Of a DNA stretch of 64,000 nucleotides, positions 25,018 through 35,003 are shown piece by piece. Within the stretch, counting starts at the first letter, position 1. Every line of letters starts with the position of its first letter. The notes under the pieces were generated by a model that saw only the letters and a program-made list of their open reading frames with translations, searched no databases and was not told the origin of the DNA. The position numbers and the translations under genes were made by a program. Source of the stretch: Candidatus Syntrophocurvum alkaliphilum (GTDB taxonomy: Bacteria > Bacillota > Syntrophomonadia > Syntrophomonadales > Syntrophomonadaceae); NCBI RefSeq assembly GCF_009734445.1, contig NZ_CP046457.1, forward strand, positions 1,544,001 through 1,608,000, read 5' to 3'.

Positions 25018-26507
25018 AAGCATATTTAATGTTTTGCGACAGGGACTTTGATATAAAGACCGAGTTATGCTTCGGGAAGGAGACACTAACTGCCGATCTT
25101 GAGCTAAAACACATACTTGCAAACATGGCACAGGACGATAAGGCAATCCATGATGCCTGCGAAGCCGCGTTATTTCGTCCGCTACAATCTACGGAAGAAA
25201 TTGAATACCGTCAAAAAAACCTGTATGATGCACTCCAAAACCCTGATACCGTACGGCAGCTCTATGAAATAACCGTTAAAACTGAAAATAAAAGAAGAAG
25301 CTCACTGTATTGGCTATCTTCCGCAAATTTGTCTAGCACCTTTTCAAGTGCTATCGAGCTTTTGAAGATATATACCGAAATGCTTATGGAGTTGCGTTTA
25401 GTTGCGGACAGCAAACTGTCTAGCTTTCAATCATATGGTTTTCGGAATCTACTTACTATGCTTCAGCGAGAACTAGATGACGATTATTTCGCCGAGGTGC
25501 GTGCTCATTTGAATAACCTGAAGGACGATAAAGGTACGCTAATCAGCGCCACGCTCGGAAACTATTTGCAAGGTGTTGGCTATGTGCTTCGCCAAAATAA
25601 CCGCAAGGGCTTCTGGCGGCGCTGGTTTTTTGCACCGTCATTTACTATTGCAGAGCGCGACCATGCCGGAGTAACAGACCTTGGCAAGCGCCGTGACCGC
25701 GCCATTAATGAGGTGACGAACGCGTTGGCGCAGGCCGCCGAGCATCTGGAGAGCTTCTTTGCTATGTTGCGAAGTGAATTAGCGTTCTATGTCGGGTGTC
25801 TCAATCTAGCTGATAGCCTGCAAACACTTGGTATGCCAATCTGCATCCCAAGCCTGCTTCCCTCGGACAGCAAAGACCGTTATTGTCGAAGACTTTACGA
25901 TGTGAGCCTCGCGCTCACAAAAAATACCGTCGTTGTAGGTAATGAGCTGGACACCACTGCTAAGCAGCTGTACCTTATCACCGGTGCAAATCAGGGCGGC
26001 AAAACTACATTTCTGCGAAGTTTAGGACAGGCACAGCTCATGGCGCAAAGTGGGATGTTTGTAGGAGCAGATGATTTTTTTGCGCCCATCCGTCGCGGTG
26101 TATTCTCCCACTTTAAGAAGGAGGAAGATAATGCCATGAAAAGCGGCAAACTGGATGAGGAACTTGCTCGCATGAGCGAGATAGCCGACCATCTAGAAGA
26201 AGGCGCACTGATGCTGTTCAATGAATCCTTTGCCTCCTCTAATGAGCGTGAAGGCTCGGAGATTTGCCGTCAAATCACGCAAGCGCTCGTCGAAAACGGT
26301 GTGGAGGTGTTTTCGGTGACGCATCTGTATACCTACGCCACTGCATTCCTTGGTGACAAGAATACGCAGTATTTACGAGCACAGCGGTTGGAGAACGGTG
26401 AGCGCAACTTTAAGCTCGTGCCAGGCGAACCTTTGCAGACAGCCTTCGGAGAAGACTTGTACCAAAAATTTTTTGGCCAAAGCGAAGTATCTGAGAGGGA
26501 TCGGTAG
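25014..26507 (+). CDS. MutS-like ATPase B (paralogue of the preceding gene)
   Basis: 497 residues with the same architecture as its neighbour: a helical N-terminal region and a C-terminal MutS-type ATPase with TGANQGGKTTFLRSLGQ (Lys330), FSHFKKEEDNAMKSGKLDEELARM and the Walker B-like LMLFNESFASSNEREGS. Domain I is absent. ATG overlaps the previous TGA, and AGGAGG lies upstream inside the first gene. The GC-rich base composition is shared with gene A. Diverged ATPase pairs of this kind suggest an asymmetric dimer, as in eukaryotic MSH heterodimers, but no partner or substrate can be inferred here. Confidence 0.8.
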   Translation: MKAYLMFCDRDFDIKTELCFGKETLTADLELKHILANMAQDDKAIHDACEAALFRPLQSTEEIEYRQKNLYDALQNPDTVRQLYEITVKTENKRRSSLYWLSSANLSSTFSSAIELLKIYTEMLMELRLVADSKLSSFQSYGFRNLLTMLQRELDDDYFAEVRAHLNNLKDDKGTLISATLGNYLQGVGYVLRQNNRKGFWRRWFFAPSFTIAERDHAGVTDLGKRRDRAINEVTNALAQAAEHLESFFAMLRSELAFYVGCLNLADSLQTLGMPICIPSLLPSDSKDRYCRRLYDVSLALTKNTVVVGNELDTTAKQLYLITGANQGGKTTFLRSLGQAQLMAQSGMFVGADDFFAPIRRGVFSHFKKEEDNAMKSGKLDEELARMSEIADHLEEGALMLFNESFASSNEREGSEICRQITQALVENGVEVFSVTHLYTYATAFLGDKNTQYLRAQRLENGERNFKLVPGEPLQTAFGEDLYQKFFGQSEVSERDR

Positions 26508-26820
26508 AGCTAGAAAGACAACAAAAAATGATGAGCTTGTTAGCTATAACAGCAATCTGAAATACTACCTTTAGAGCAGAATCGAGGATATCATGAATCA
26601 GCCTTATACGCTATATGATTGTCATCAGGGGACTAGGCAACGGATTTAACTTCTTCCGAAACTACATATAAAAACCCCCCCGTATTTAGGCTGTGCACCC
26701 ACTAAATAGATTTGACTTGTTTTTTATTATTTTTCTCTAAAGAATTATATAATTTGTATGGTTAATTAATAATATATTAATACTAAAGAAGATTAATAAC
26801 ATAATAAGGAGCTGTTTTCT
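26508..26820. other. Gap of 313 bp after the MutS-like pair; decayed sequence, no gene seen
   Basis: The first ~170 bases keep the mixed composition of the island and can be read in short broken frames (for example IEDIMNQPYTLYDCHQGTRQ before a stop), suggesting a gene remnant of unknown origin. A run of seven C follows A-runs near 26678. After about 26700 the sequence returns to the AT-rich style of the host, with the promoter region and AAGGAG site of the CoA-binding protein gene. The right edge of the island is therefore near 26690. Confidence 0.4.
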
Positions 26821-27234
26821 ATGACAGTTGTATATGATTTAAAAAAGCTCAAAGAAGTTTTAGATGATACACAGACAATTGCAATTGTAGGATTGTCTAA
26901 AGACGAATATAAACCTAGTTATAGAGTGGCAAAATATTTGAAAGAGAAAGGATATAAAATTGTACCAGTAAACCCCAATATTGAAGAAGTACTAGGTGAA
27001 AAATCATATCCTAATATCGCTTCTATTCCTTTTGACATTGATTTAGTAAATATTTTTAGACGTATGGATAAAGTATATCCATTTATTGAACAAGCGGTTG
27101 AAAAAAAGGTCAAATATATTTGGTTACCCTTTGCCGTTTTTAGTAACGCGGGTTTAAATTTAGCAAAAGAAAATAATATTTTTATGATTCAAAACCGCTG
27201 TGTTATGGAAGAGCATCGTAATTTGTTTAAGTAA
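26821..27234 (+). CDS. CoA-binding domain protein (YccU type)
   Basis: 137 residues forming a single Rossmann-type CoA-binding domain: TIAIVGLSKDEYKPSYRVAKYLKEKGYKIVPVNP, EVLGEKSYPNIASIP, then KYIWLPFAVFSNAG and a C-terminal RCVMEEH. This is the stand-alone CoA_binding_2 family, of undefined physiological role. AAGGAG lies 9 bases before the ATG. Confidence 0.88.
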   Translation: MTVVYDLKKLKEVLDDTQTIAIVGLSKDEYKPSYRVAKYLKEKGYKIVPVNPNIEEVLGEKSYPNIASIPFDIDLVNIFRRMDKVYPFIEQAVEKKVKYIWLPFAVFSNAGLNLAKENNIFMIQNRCVMEEHRNLFK

Positions 27235-27260
27235 TAAATTTTCTCAGAGTTAGAAAAAAT

Positions 27261-28430
27261 TTAACCAATATTTTCTAAAAATAATCGAAATACATTAGCT
27301 CCACCTATCATTGTTCCTAAGGTACTACCTAAGTTTGTCAAGACAACTATGAGCAAAATTCTAGTTAAGTTATTTCTCCAAAAACCTTTTACGGTCAATA
27401 CGTCCTCTGCGAGCTTTTCAAAATCTTCTACCCTTGGGCGGCGGATAATTGCTTGAACAATTCCAGCAAACCAACCTGCTGCCATTAAAGGATTTAAGGA
27501 GCTTAGTGGAGCTACTATAAATGCTGTGAATATGGTGATTGGATGTCCAAGTGCTAATGCAGCACCTGTAGCTGATAATAGTCCATTCCATAATATCCAA
27601 GTTATTGTCTGATCTACTCCAGCAGACGGATTAGTATAAAATGTATATCCAATAATAGAAATAATTAATAGTGGTATTGCCCAAGCAATTATTTTAGGAG
27701 TTTTGGATTTGGGAGGAAGTTGGTCTAATGCTTTTAAATCCTGTTCTTTTTTAATTTCCTTTTTTATACCCGGGACATGAGCTGCCCCTACGACAGCAAC
27801 AACCTTATTACCAGAAGCTTTTTTAATCTTCTGAGCTAAGTACTGATCCCGTTCATCGACCAAAGGAATCTTTAACTGGGGAAAGACTTGAGTAAATTCC
27901 TCTAGCATAGCATTAAGCATATCTTGAGATTTCATTTTTTCCAGTTCTTCTTCAGTAATTTTTTCATCACTAAAAATACTTAAAAAGATCACAAAAAGTA
28001 GTTTTAATTTCCCTAAAAATCCAATATTGTGCCAAACTCTAGAAAAAGTTGTCTGGATACTTCTATCAGCTAATACTAGATTTGCACCTATTTCTTTGCT
28101 TGATTCAATACCTTGAATCATTTCTTGGCCTGCTTGAATACCTAATTGTTTTGCTAATCGCTTTTGCGTAGAAGATATAAAAAGATTTATTAATAGAAAT
28201 GTGGATCTTTTTTCTTTAATAACCTTAAAAATATCCATCTGTTTCCAATGGTTAGGATTGATAATAGATTTATATCTTTGCTCATCTAATTCTACACAAA
28301 CGGAATCAGGTTTTTCTGTTTCAATTACTTCTTTTACTTCTTCTGCACTTTGTTTAGATACATGGGCAGTTCCAATTAGGATAATCTCCTTGTTATCCTC
28401 TAAATATAGTCTAGATATATTTTGAGACAT
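27261..28430 (-). CDS. TraB/PrgY family membrane protein
   Basis: 389 residues. The N-terminal TraB domain (1-215) begins with IILIGTAHVSKQSAEEVKEVI and contains VCVELDEQRYKSI and VAVVGAAHVPGI, the two conserved GxxHV-type motifs that resemble a metalloprotease/erythromycin-esterase fold. The C-terminal half has 4-5 membrane helices. Family members include the enterococcal pheromone-shutdown protein, but chromosomal copies have no established role. GGAAGG lies upstream of the ATG. Confidence 0.85.
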   Translation of the reverse strand: MSQNISRLYLEDNKEIILIGTAHVSKQSAEEVKEVIETEKPDSVCVELDEQRYKSIINPNHWKQMDIFKVIKEKRSTFLLINLFISSTQKRLAKQLGIQAGQEMIQGIESSKEIGANLVLADRSIQTTFSRVWHNIGFLGKLKLLFVIFLSIFSDEKITEEELEKMKSQDMLNAMLEEFTQVFPQLKIPLVDERDQYLAQKIKKASGNKVVAVVGAAHVPGIKKEIKKEQDLKALDQLPPKSKTPKIIAWAIPLLIISIIGYTFYTNPSAGVDQTITWILWNGLLSATGAALALGHPITIFTAFIVAPLSSLNPLMAAGWFAGIVQAIIRRPRVEDFEKLAEDVLTVKGFWRNNLTRILLIVVLTNLGSTLGTMIGGANVFRLFLENIG

Positions 28431-28533
28431 TAGTTACCTTCCTTTACAGTTGTTAGTGGTTTGATTTTAGCAATTATATTTTACCAAAGTAGAAAAGGGT
28501 TTGTTGTTTTTTTCAACCTATTACTACAGTTTT

Positions 28534-29616
28534 TCACTCAGTCACTATTCTATCAATAAGTTCATTAATACCATATCCTTTAAGTGCAGATATATAAATT
28601 GTGTTTTGATTATCTTGGTTTTCCCCATTAATCAAATCAGCTTTATTAAATACTGTAATAACATTTTCCATATTAGCACCTAGCTCAACAAGAACTTCTT
28701 TCACTACTTCAATTTTATCTAAATAACTTTCATCGGTAATATCTACAACGTGAAGTAATATATCAGCTTCTACAGCTTCCTCTAGTGTAGATTTGAAAGC
28801 TGCGACTAAGTGATGAGGTAAATTTTGTATAAAGCCTACTGTATCAGTTATTAACAATTCCTGTCCTGCTAATGATATTTTTCTAGTAGTTGTATCTAAA
28901 GTCTTAAAAAGCTTATCATCAGCTTCTACCTGGTTTTTTCCGCTAGGATGAGATTTAACACATAAAGTATTAAAAAGTGTTGATTTACCAGCATTAGTAT
29001 AACCTACTAAAGAAACAACTTTTATTCTTGAACGTTTTCTTTGTTTTCTCTGTTGCTCCCTACTCTTTTCAACTTTTTTAAGATTATTTTTTAAATCTTG
29101 AATTCTCTTTCTTAAATATCTCTTATCTAATTCTAGTTTTTGTTCACCAGCACCCCTTGTACCTATGCCACCCGCAAGCCTACTTAGCTTTGTACCTTTA
29201 CCAGTTAGACGAGGTAATTGATATTCTAAACTTGCTAATTCCACTTGAAGCTTACCCTCTCTAGATCTTGCTCTTTGACTAAAAATATCGAGTATCAACA
29301 TAGTTCTATCAACTATATTCCTCTCGAGTAGTGTTTCAAGATTCCTTATTTGTATAGGACTAAGCTCATTATTAAAAATAACCGTATCGACTTCTTTTTC
29401 CTCACAATAATGAATAAGTTCCTCGATTTTACCTCTACCTATATAAGTAGAACGCTCTGGCTTAGTGCGGACTTGAGTTATAGTTCCAAGCACCTCGGCT
29501 CCCGCAGTATGACACAATTCCTGAAGCTCTAATAAAGAACTTTCAAAACTAATGGTATCATTTTGGGGAAGTTTTAATGCTACTAAAACAGCTTTTTCTT
29601 TACTTGATTTCTTCAT
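28534..29616 (-). CDS. hflX: Ribosome-associated GTPase HflX
   Basis: 360 residues. The N-terminal HflX domain (about 1-180) includes the glycine-rich linker RLAGGIGTRGAGEQKLELDKR. The G domain carries G1 VGYTNAGKSTLFN, G3 DTVGFIQNLPHHLVAAFKSTLEE and G4 NKAD. HflX splits stalled 70S ribosomes under stress. It is somewhat shorter than the usual 400-430 residues because the C-terminal extension is short. It lies 28 bp downstream of the ABC-F gene, so the two probably share a transcript. Confidence 0.92.
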   Translation of the reverse strand: MKKSSKEKAVLVALKLPQNDTISFESSLLELQELCHTAGAEVLGTITQVRTKPERSTYIGRGKIEELIHYCEEKEVDTVIFNNELSPIQIRNLETLLERNIVDRTMLILDIFSQRARSREGKLQVELASLEYQLPRLTGKGTKLSRLAGGIGTRGAGEQKLELDKRYLRKRIQDLKNNLKKVEKSREQQRKQRKRSRIKVVSLVGYTNAGKSTLFNTLCVKSHPSGKNQVEADDKLFKTLDTTTRKISLAGQELLITDTVGFIQNLPHHLVAAFKSTLEEAVEADILLHVVDITDESYLDKIEVVKEVLVELGANMENVITVFNKADLINGENQDNQNTIYISALKGYGINELIDRIVTE

Positions 29617-29644
29617 TATTAATCTCCCTATTAATTTCCTTTAT

Positions 29645-31561
29645 TTATAGCTCCTCATTTAGCTCATCTATTTGTAATGAAAGTTCTTCCCACTCATCAT
29701 ATTTTACATTATATTGCTCTTCAATTTCATGATAGTAGAATGTATAGGATTTAGCTTTTTCTTCATTGTTATAAGTATCTGGATCAGATAATACTTCTTC
29801 AATTTTTGTTTTTTCTTCTTCTATTTGAATAATTTCTTCCTCTATAAGATTTAGCTTTTCATTTAGCTTGCTAACTAATTTTTCTTTTTCCTTTTTTTCA
29901 TTTCGTGGCTTTGCTACTTTTTTTTCTGCTTTTTCTTGTTTTTTTAATAGGGCTTCTTCGTTTCTAATGCGATTTATCTTTTCCTGATAATATGAATAAT
30001 TACCTGGAAAGTACTCGATATTTCCATTTTCCATACTTAAAATTCCGTCAGCTATTTGATCTATAAAGCTACGGTCATGAGATACAAAAAGAATTGTACC
30101 TGGAAATTCTGTTAATAATTCTTCAACTAATTGACAGCTTTCTATATCTAAATGGTTGGTAGGCTCATCAAGAACTAAGAAATTAGCCCCTGATATAATT
30201 ATTTTTAGTATAGCAATACGTGCCTTTTCACCACCACTTAGTTGATCAATAGTTTTAAATACATCATCACCACTAAATAACATTTTACCTAAGTAGCTTC
30301 GAGATTCTTGAATAGTTATATCAAAACTAGTTAAAAGCTCATCTAATAAAGTATTATATGGATTTATTGTTTCATACTCCTGTGCAAAATAAGCTAATTT
30401 AACTCTATTGCCTATCTTAATTACTCCATTTTCAGGATAAATTTCTTTAATTATAGTCTTTAAAAGTGTAGTTTTACCACAGCCATTCGGCCCTATCAAA
30501 GCAACTTTCTGACCTTTGGTAAGTTTAAAATTTATATCCTTAAAAATAATATTATCTTCAAAAGTTTTTTCTAACTCTATAACTTGTAAAACCTCATGAG
30601 CACTATTATTTGTGATATTTATTTGCCAATTACTCATTTGTTTTTTTCTATCAGCTTCTAATCTCTCCATACGTTGTAGCTGAAGCTCACGTCCCCTAGC
30701 CTGTTTTGATTTTATTCCCGCTCTGTATTTTCTTATAAATTCTTCAGTACGCTTTATTTTTTCCTGTTGTTTTTTATATGCTCTTGCAAATGTCAAATCT
30801 TCTTCTGCTTTGAGCTTTAAGTATTTGGTATAATTTCCAAAATAAGAATTTACTTTATTGGTATTAAGTTCTAATATTCTAGTACAAATATTATCTAAAA
30901 AGGTTCGATCATGTGAAACTATCAATAAAGTGCCTGAATAGTTATTTAAAAAATCTTCTAACCACATTATAGAGTTTATGTCTAAATGATTAGTTGGCTC
31001 GTCTAATAATAATAAATCTGGATTTAATGCAAGTAATCTTGCCAAGTTGATTCTAGTTTTTTGACCACCACTAAAATCTTTATAGGGTTTATTAAAATCT
31101 TCTTTGTTAAACCCTAATCCTATTAGTATTTTTCGTGCTGTAGATTCACAGGAGTATCCATCTGCACGTTCATACATTTCTGTAACTTTAGAATATTTAT
31201 TTAGTAGTTTTTCTAGTTGATTTTCTTCGGCACAAGCAATTTGTTTCTCTAATTCGTGCATTGTTTGTCTATATTCAATTAATTCAGAATAACTTTCCAT
31301 TACTATATCCCATGTAGTTGTATTATTGTTTTTCTCGGGCAACTGCTCAAGATAGCCATATTTTATCCCATTTCCGATTATTACATCACCAGAATCTGGG
31401 GGCATTTCTCCAGACAAACACTGCATTAGTGTAGACTTACCCACACCATTAGGTCCTACTAATCCAACACGCTCGTTTTGGTTTATAGAAAAATTAATTT
31501 CATTCAATATTTTAATGTCATTATACGATTTAGTTATTTTATTAGCTTGTATAACTATCAT
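29645..31561 (-). CDS. ABC-F family ATPase
   Basis: 638 residues, two ABC ATPase domains without membrane segments. First domain: Walker A GPNGVGKSTL (near 36), signature SGGQKTR, Walker B LLLLDEPTNHLD. Second: GPNGCGKTTL, LSGGEKAR, FLVLDEPTNHLD. The interdomain linker is charged and helical (the P-site tRNA interaction motif region). The C-terminal coiled coil (about 545-638) is like that of Uup/YdiF. ABC-F proteins act on ribosomes in translation or antibiotic protection. This domain arrangement suggests a housekeeping type, but resistance cannot be excluded. Confidence 0.9.
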   Translation of the reverse strand: MIVIQANKITKSYNDIKILNEINFSINQNERVGLVGPNGVGKSTLMQCLSGEMPPDSGDVIIGNGIKYGYLEQLPEKNNNTTTWDIVMESYSELIEYRQTMHELEKQIACAEENQLEKLLNKYSKVTEMYERADGYSCESTARKILIGLGFNKEDFNKPYKDFSGGQKTRINLARLLALNPDLLLLDEPTNHLDINSIMWLEDFLNNYSGTLLIVSHDRTFLDNICTRILELNTNKVNSYFGNYTKYLKLKAEEDLTFARAYKKQQEKIKRTEEFIRKYRAGIKSKQARGRELQLQRMERLEADRKKQMSNWQINITNNSAHEVLQVIELEKTFEDNIIFKDINFKLTKGQKVALIGPNGCGKTTLLKTIIKEIYPENGVIKIGNRVKLAYFAQEYETINPYNTLLDELLTSFDITIQESRSYLGKMLFSGDDVFKTIDQLSGGEKARIAILKIIISGANFLVLDEPTNHLDIESCQLVEELLTEFPGTILFVSHDRSFIDQIADGILSMENGNIEYFPGNYSYYQEKINRIRNEEALLKKQEKAEKKVAKPRNEKKEKEKLVSKLNEKLNLIEEEIIQIEEEKTKIEEVLSDPDTYNNEEKAKSYTFYYHEIEEQYNVKYDEWEELSLQIDELNEEL

Positions 31562-31674
31562 TTTTTCACCTACGATTATTTAAATAAAAATTTATTATAT
31601 ACAGTGACTAATTTACCATGGTAATTCAAATAATAAAAGATAAATCTTATATAATTATAGAAAGGATGTTAATT

Positions 31675-33900
31675 TTGAAAGCATGGGATAATTTTAGGCC
31701 TGGATTATGGATGCACGAAATAAATGTACGTGATTTTATACAAAAAAATTATACTCCCTACGATGGTGATGAAAGTTTTTTAGAATCACCCACTGAAACT
31801 ACCAAAAATTTATGGGACAAATGTACAGAACTCCTTAAGGAAGAACGCCAAAAAAATGGAGTTTATGAAGTTGATGCTGAAATCCCTATTAATATTACTA
31901 GCCATCCACCTGGATACATTGATAAGAATTTAGAAATAATATTTGGATTGCAAACTGATAAGCCTCTAAAAAGAGCTATAAATGTATATGGAGGACTTCA
32001 ACATGCAGAAAAAGCTTGTCAAGCTTATGGTTATGAGATTAACAAAGATATTAAGGAATTTTTTCAAAAACATAGACGCACCCACAATGATGGAGTATTT
32101 ACTGCCTATACAGAAGAAATGAAATTAGCTAGAAAAGTAGGTATTATTACTGGGTTACCTGATTCTTATGGTAGAGGAAGAATAATAGGTGATTATAGAA
32201 GAGTAAGTCTTTATGGTGTAGATTTTCTTATTGAGGCAAAAAAACTAGACCTGTCATTATTAAGCAAAGAAATGAACGATTACAATATTCAGTTGCGTGA
32301 AGAAATTTTTGATCAATTACAATCCTTAAATGAGCTTAAAGAAATGGCCTTAAGCTATGGTTTTGATATTTCAAAACCAGCAAATAATACTCATGAAGCA
32401 ATTCAATGGTTGTATTTTGGATTTCTAGCTGCGATTAAAGAGCAAAACGGAGCTGCTATGAGTATAGGAAGAATTTCTACTTTTCTAGACATTTACATTG
32501 AAAGAGACTTAAAACAAGGTCTTTTAACCGAAAAACTAGCTCAGGAAATAATTGATCAGTTTGTAATTAAATTAAGATTGGTAAGGCACCTACGCACACC
32601 AGAATATAGTACTCTTTTTGCTGGAGATCCCAACTGGGTTACTGAAGCTATTGGCGGAGCTGGTGTTGATGGAAGACATTTAGTAACTAAGAGTAGTTAT
32701 AGAATACTCCACACTTTAGAAAACTTAGGCCCTGCCCCAGAACCCAATATGACAGTACTATGGGCAAAAAATTTGCCTCGTAACTTCATGAAATATTGTA
32801 GTAAATTATCTATTAATACATGTGCTATTCAGTACGAAAATGATGAAGTAATGAGACCATATTACGGTGATGATTACGCTATTTCCTGCTGTGTATCAGC
32901 TATGCGTTTGGGCACTCAAACACAGTATTTTGGAGCACGCTGTAACCTAGCAAAGCTTCTACTATATGCTATAAATGGTGGAATAGATGAAATAACTAAC
33001 CAACAAGTAGGAGTTGAAATGCCCGTTTATGATGGAGAATATCTTGAATTTGAGGAAATAATGAGACGGTTAGAGATTCAAATGGATTGGTTAGCTGGAT
33101 TATATGTAAATGCTATGAACGTAATCCATTATATGCATGACAAATACGCCTATGAAAGAATTGAAATGGCATTGCATAACACCGATATAGACCGATTTAT
33201 CGCCTTTGGCATGGCAGGTTTATCAGTAGTTGCAGATTCCTTAAGTGCAATAAAATACGGTAAAGTGAAAGCAATTAAAGATGAAAGAGGATTAATTACT
33301 GACTTTGAAGTAGAACAAGATTATCCTAAGTTTGGAAATGATGATGATAGGGTAGATATGATTGCAGTTGATTTAGTTAAAAATTTCTTGCGCAAAACAC
33401 AAAAATACCCTACTTATAAAAACGGAATTCACACACTATCAATCTTAACAATAACTTCTAATGTAATGTATGGTAAGCATACTGGTACTACTCCTGATGG
33501 TCGCAAAAAAGGTGAACCTCTTGCTCCAGGAGTAAACCCACTTCATGGGCGGGAAGAACATGGAGCTATCGCAGCGTGTAATTCGGTAGCAAAAATACCA
33601 TTTGGTTTTGCTCGCGATGGTGTTTCTTTTACATTTTCAACCGTTCCTTCATCACTAGGTAAAACTCTTGACGAGCAGACAGATAATCTAATCGGCCTTA
33701 TGCATGGTTATTTTATACAAGACGCTCACCATATAAATGTTAATGTAATAAATATAGATACCTTAAAAAAAGCTATGGAGCAACCAGAACAATATCCCGA
33801 CCTAACTATCCGAGTATCAGGATATGCAGTTCACTTTACTAAACTTAGTCGTGAACAACAGGAAGAAATAATACAACGCACTTTTTATAAGAGGATGTAG
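31675..33900 (+). CDS. pflB: Formate C-acetyltransferase (pyruvate formate-lyase)
   Basis: 741 residues, the usual clostridial length. The adjacent active-site cysteines are in SCCVSAM (Cys405/Cys406). The glycyl-radical site is RVSGYAV (Gly716), followed by the family's C-terminus RTFYKRM. It converts pyruvate and CoA to acetyl-CoA and formate and indicates anaerobic metabolism. The TTG at 31675 has AAAGGA 8 bases upstream and gives the family N-terminus [20 protein letters not shown]; the longer frame from 31618 is unlikely. The activase gene follows after 2 bases. Confidence 0.95.
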   Translation: MKAWDNFRPGLWMHEINVRDFIQKNYTPYDGDESFLESPTETTKNLWDKCTELLKEERQKNGVYEVDAEIPINITSHPPGYIDKNLEIIFGLQTDKPLKRAINVYGGLQHAEKACQAYGYEINKDIKEFFQKHRRTHNDGVFTAYTEEMKLARKVGIITGLPDSYGRGRIIGDYRRVSLYGVDFLIEAKKLDLSLLSKEMNDYNIQLREEIFDQLQSLNELKEMALSYGFDISKPANNTHEAIQWLYFGFLAAIKEQNGAAMSIGRISTFLDIYIERDLKQGLLTEKLAQEIIDQFVIKLRLVRHLRTPEYSTLFAGDPNWVTEAIGGAGVDGRHLVTKSSYRILHTLENLGPAPEPNMTVLWAKNLPRNFMKYCSKLSINTCAIQYENDEVMRPYYGDDYAISCCVSAMRLGTQTQYFGARCNLAKLLLYAINGGIDEITNQQVGVEMPVYDGEYLEFEEIMRRLEIQMDWLAGLYVNAMNVIHYMHDKYAYERIEMALHNTDIDRFIAFGMAGLSVVADSLSAIKYGKVKAIKDERGLITDFEVEQDYPKFGNDDDRVDMIAVDLVKNFLRKTQKYPTYKNGIHTLSILTITSNVMYGKHTGTTPDGRKKGEPLAPGVNPLHGREEHGAIAACNSVAKIPFGFARDGVSFTFSTVPSSLGKTLDEQTDNLIGLMHGYFIQDAHHINVNVINIDTLKKAMEQPEQYPDLTIRVSGYAVHFTKLSREQQEEIIQRTFYKRM

Positions 33901-33902
33901 TT

Positions 33903-34646
33903 ATGACTGGGAAAATCCATTCAATAGATTCTTTTAGCACCTTAGATGGTCCTGGTATTAGAACCGTAATATTTATGCAAGGATGTAACCTAAGATGCAA
34001 ATACTGCCATAACCCTGATTCTTGGGACCCAAAAGCTTCTTCAGCTAAAGAATATACAGTAGAAAGTCTAATGGAAATAATTTTTAAATCTAAACCATTT
34101 TTTGAAGCGTCAGGTGGAGGTATAACCTTTTCAGGGGGAGAGCCTTTATTGCAAGACGATTTTATTAAAGAAGTTTTTGCAGAGTGTAATAATAATAATA
34201 TTCACACTGCTTTTGATAGTTCACTATACGTATCTAATAAAGCTGTACTAAATGTACTGGATAATACCGATACAGTTTTAGCTGATATCAAACATATTGA
34301 TACAGAAAAAAGCAAATATTTAACTGGGGCAAAAAACAATTTAAATATAGAAAACTTAGAAATAATAAATAAAAGAAGTATTCCTATTTGGATTCGATAC
34401 GTTGTAATACCAGGTCATACTGATGATATAGATGATATAAAAGTAATGTCGGAATTTTTAGCTAATCTAAATAGTGTTGAACGTATCGATTTATTACCCT
34501 ATCACACATTGGGTAAACACAAATGGGAAGTTTTAGGATTAAGGTACGAACTTGAGGAAGTTGATCCACCGTCAAATGAAAATTTAAAACAAATCCAAAT
34601 AATAATTAAAGAAATAACCAAAAAAAATGTAATCACACAGGAATAA
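33903..34646 (+). CDS. pflA: Pyruvate formate-lyase activating enzyme (radical SAM)
   Basis: 247 residues. The radical SAM cluster motif is CNLRCKYC (Cys28, Cys32, Cys35), preceded by the typical IHSIDSFSTLDGPGIRTVIF and followed by GGGITFSGGEPLLQ. It uses SAM and a 4Fe-4S cluster to place the glycyl radical on PFL, which is encoded immediately upstream in the same transcript. Confidence 0.95.
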   Translation: MTGKIHSIDSFSTLDGPGIRTVIFMQGCNLRCKYCHNPDSWDPKASSAKEYTVESLMEIIFKSKPFFEASGGGITFSGGEPLLQDDFIKEVFAECNNNNIHTAFDSSLYVSNKAVLNVLDNTDTVLADIKHIDTEKSKYLTGAKNNLNIENLEIINKRSIPIWIRYVVIPGHTDDIDDIKVMSEFLANLNSVERIDLLPYHTLGKHKWEVLGLRYELEEVDPPSNENLKQIQIIIKEITKKNVITQE

Positions 34647-34680
34647 AGTCGATGCTAGCTTAATAAGCATCGACTTTATT
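34642..34680. terminator. Bidirectional terminator between pflA and the thioredoxin-like gene
   Basis: AATAAAGTCGATGCT (34642-34656) pairs exactly with AGCATCGACTTTATT (34666-34680) across a 9-base loop. The two converging transcripts both end here; the stem includes the pflA stop codon. Confidence 0.8.
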
Positions 34681-34692
34681 CACATTATCTTT

Positions 34693-34935
34693 CTAGCTTA
34701 ATTCTTCTTTTATTAATTTCTCTATCTCCGTTTTCTTCGGTGCCTTCCCGGATACCTTGACTTTATCATTTATAACTAACGCAGGAGTTAACATAACTTT
34801 ATAATCCATTATTTTATTAATATCTTTAACTTTTTCTACATCTGCAGCTACATCCATTTCCGCTAAACAATTAATAACATCCCTTTCAAGTTGATCACAC
34901 TTTGCACAACCTGTACCCAAAACTTTAATTTTCAT
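34693..34935 (-). CDS. Small thioredoxin-fold protein (redox-active disulfide protein type)
   Basis: 80 residues with the redox motif GCAKC (Cys10/Cys13) after the first strand MKIKVLGTG and a TPALVINDKV cis-proline region. This is the thioredoxin-like family often found beside arsenic and metal permeases. It lies 68 bp downstream of a permease of that type, so they probably work together, for instance supplying electrons or handling a metal thiolate. Confidence 0.85.
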   Translation of the reverse strand: MKIKVLGTGCAKCDQLERDVINCLAEMDVAADVEKVKDINKIMDYKVMLTPALVINDKVKVSGKAPKKTEIEKLIKEELS

Positions 34936-35003
34936 TTTTTAATTCCTCCTTATGATTTATTTTCATTCGTACTAACCTCTCATGTTCGCAGAGATACAAA
35001 AAC

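Noticed and set aside
23473-26507. Assignment of the two ATPases as MutS1 or MutS2
   Set aside because: The mismatch-recognition domain and the Smr/nuclease domain are both missing, and the proteins are only about 500 residues.
26514-26650. Possible transposase fragment after the MutS-like genes
   Set aside because: Only short broken frames can be read and no transposase motif or terminal repeats are recognisable, so it is recorded as undefined debris.
31618-31674. N-terminal extension of pyruvate formate-lyase from 31618
   Set aside because: There is no ribosome binding site there, the added residues are not family-like, and TTG 31675 has AAAGGA at good spacing.
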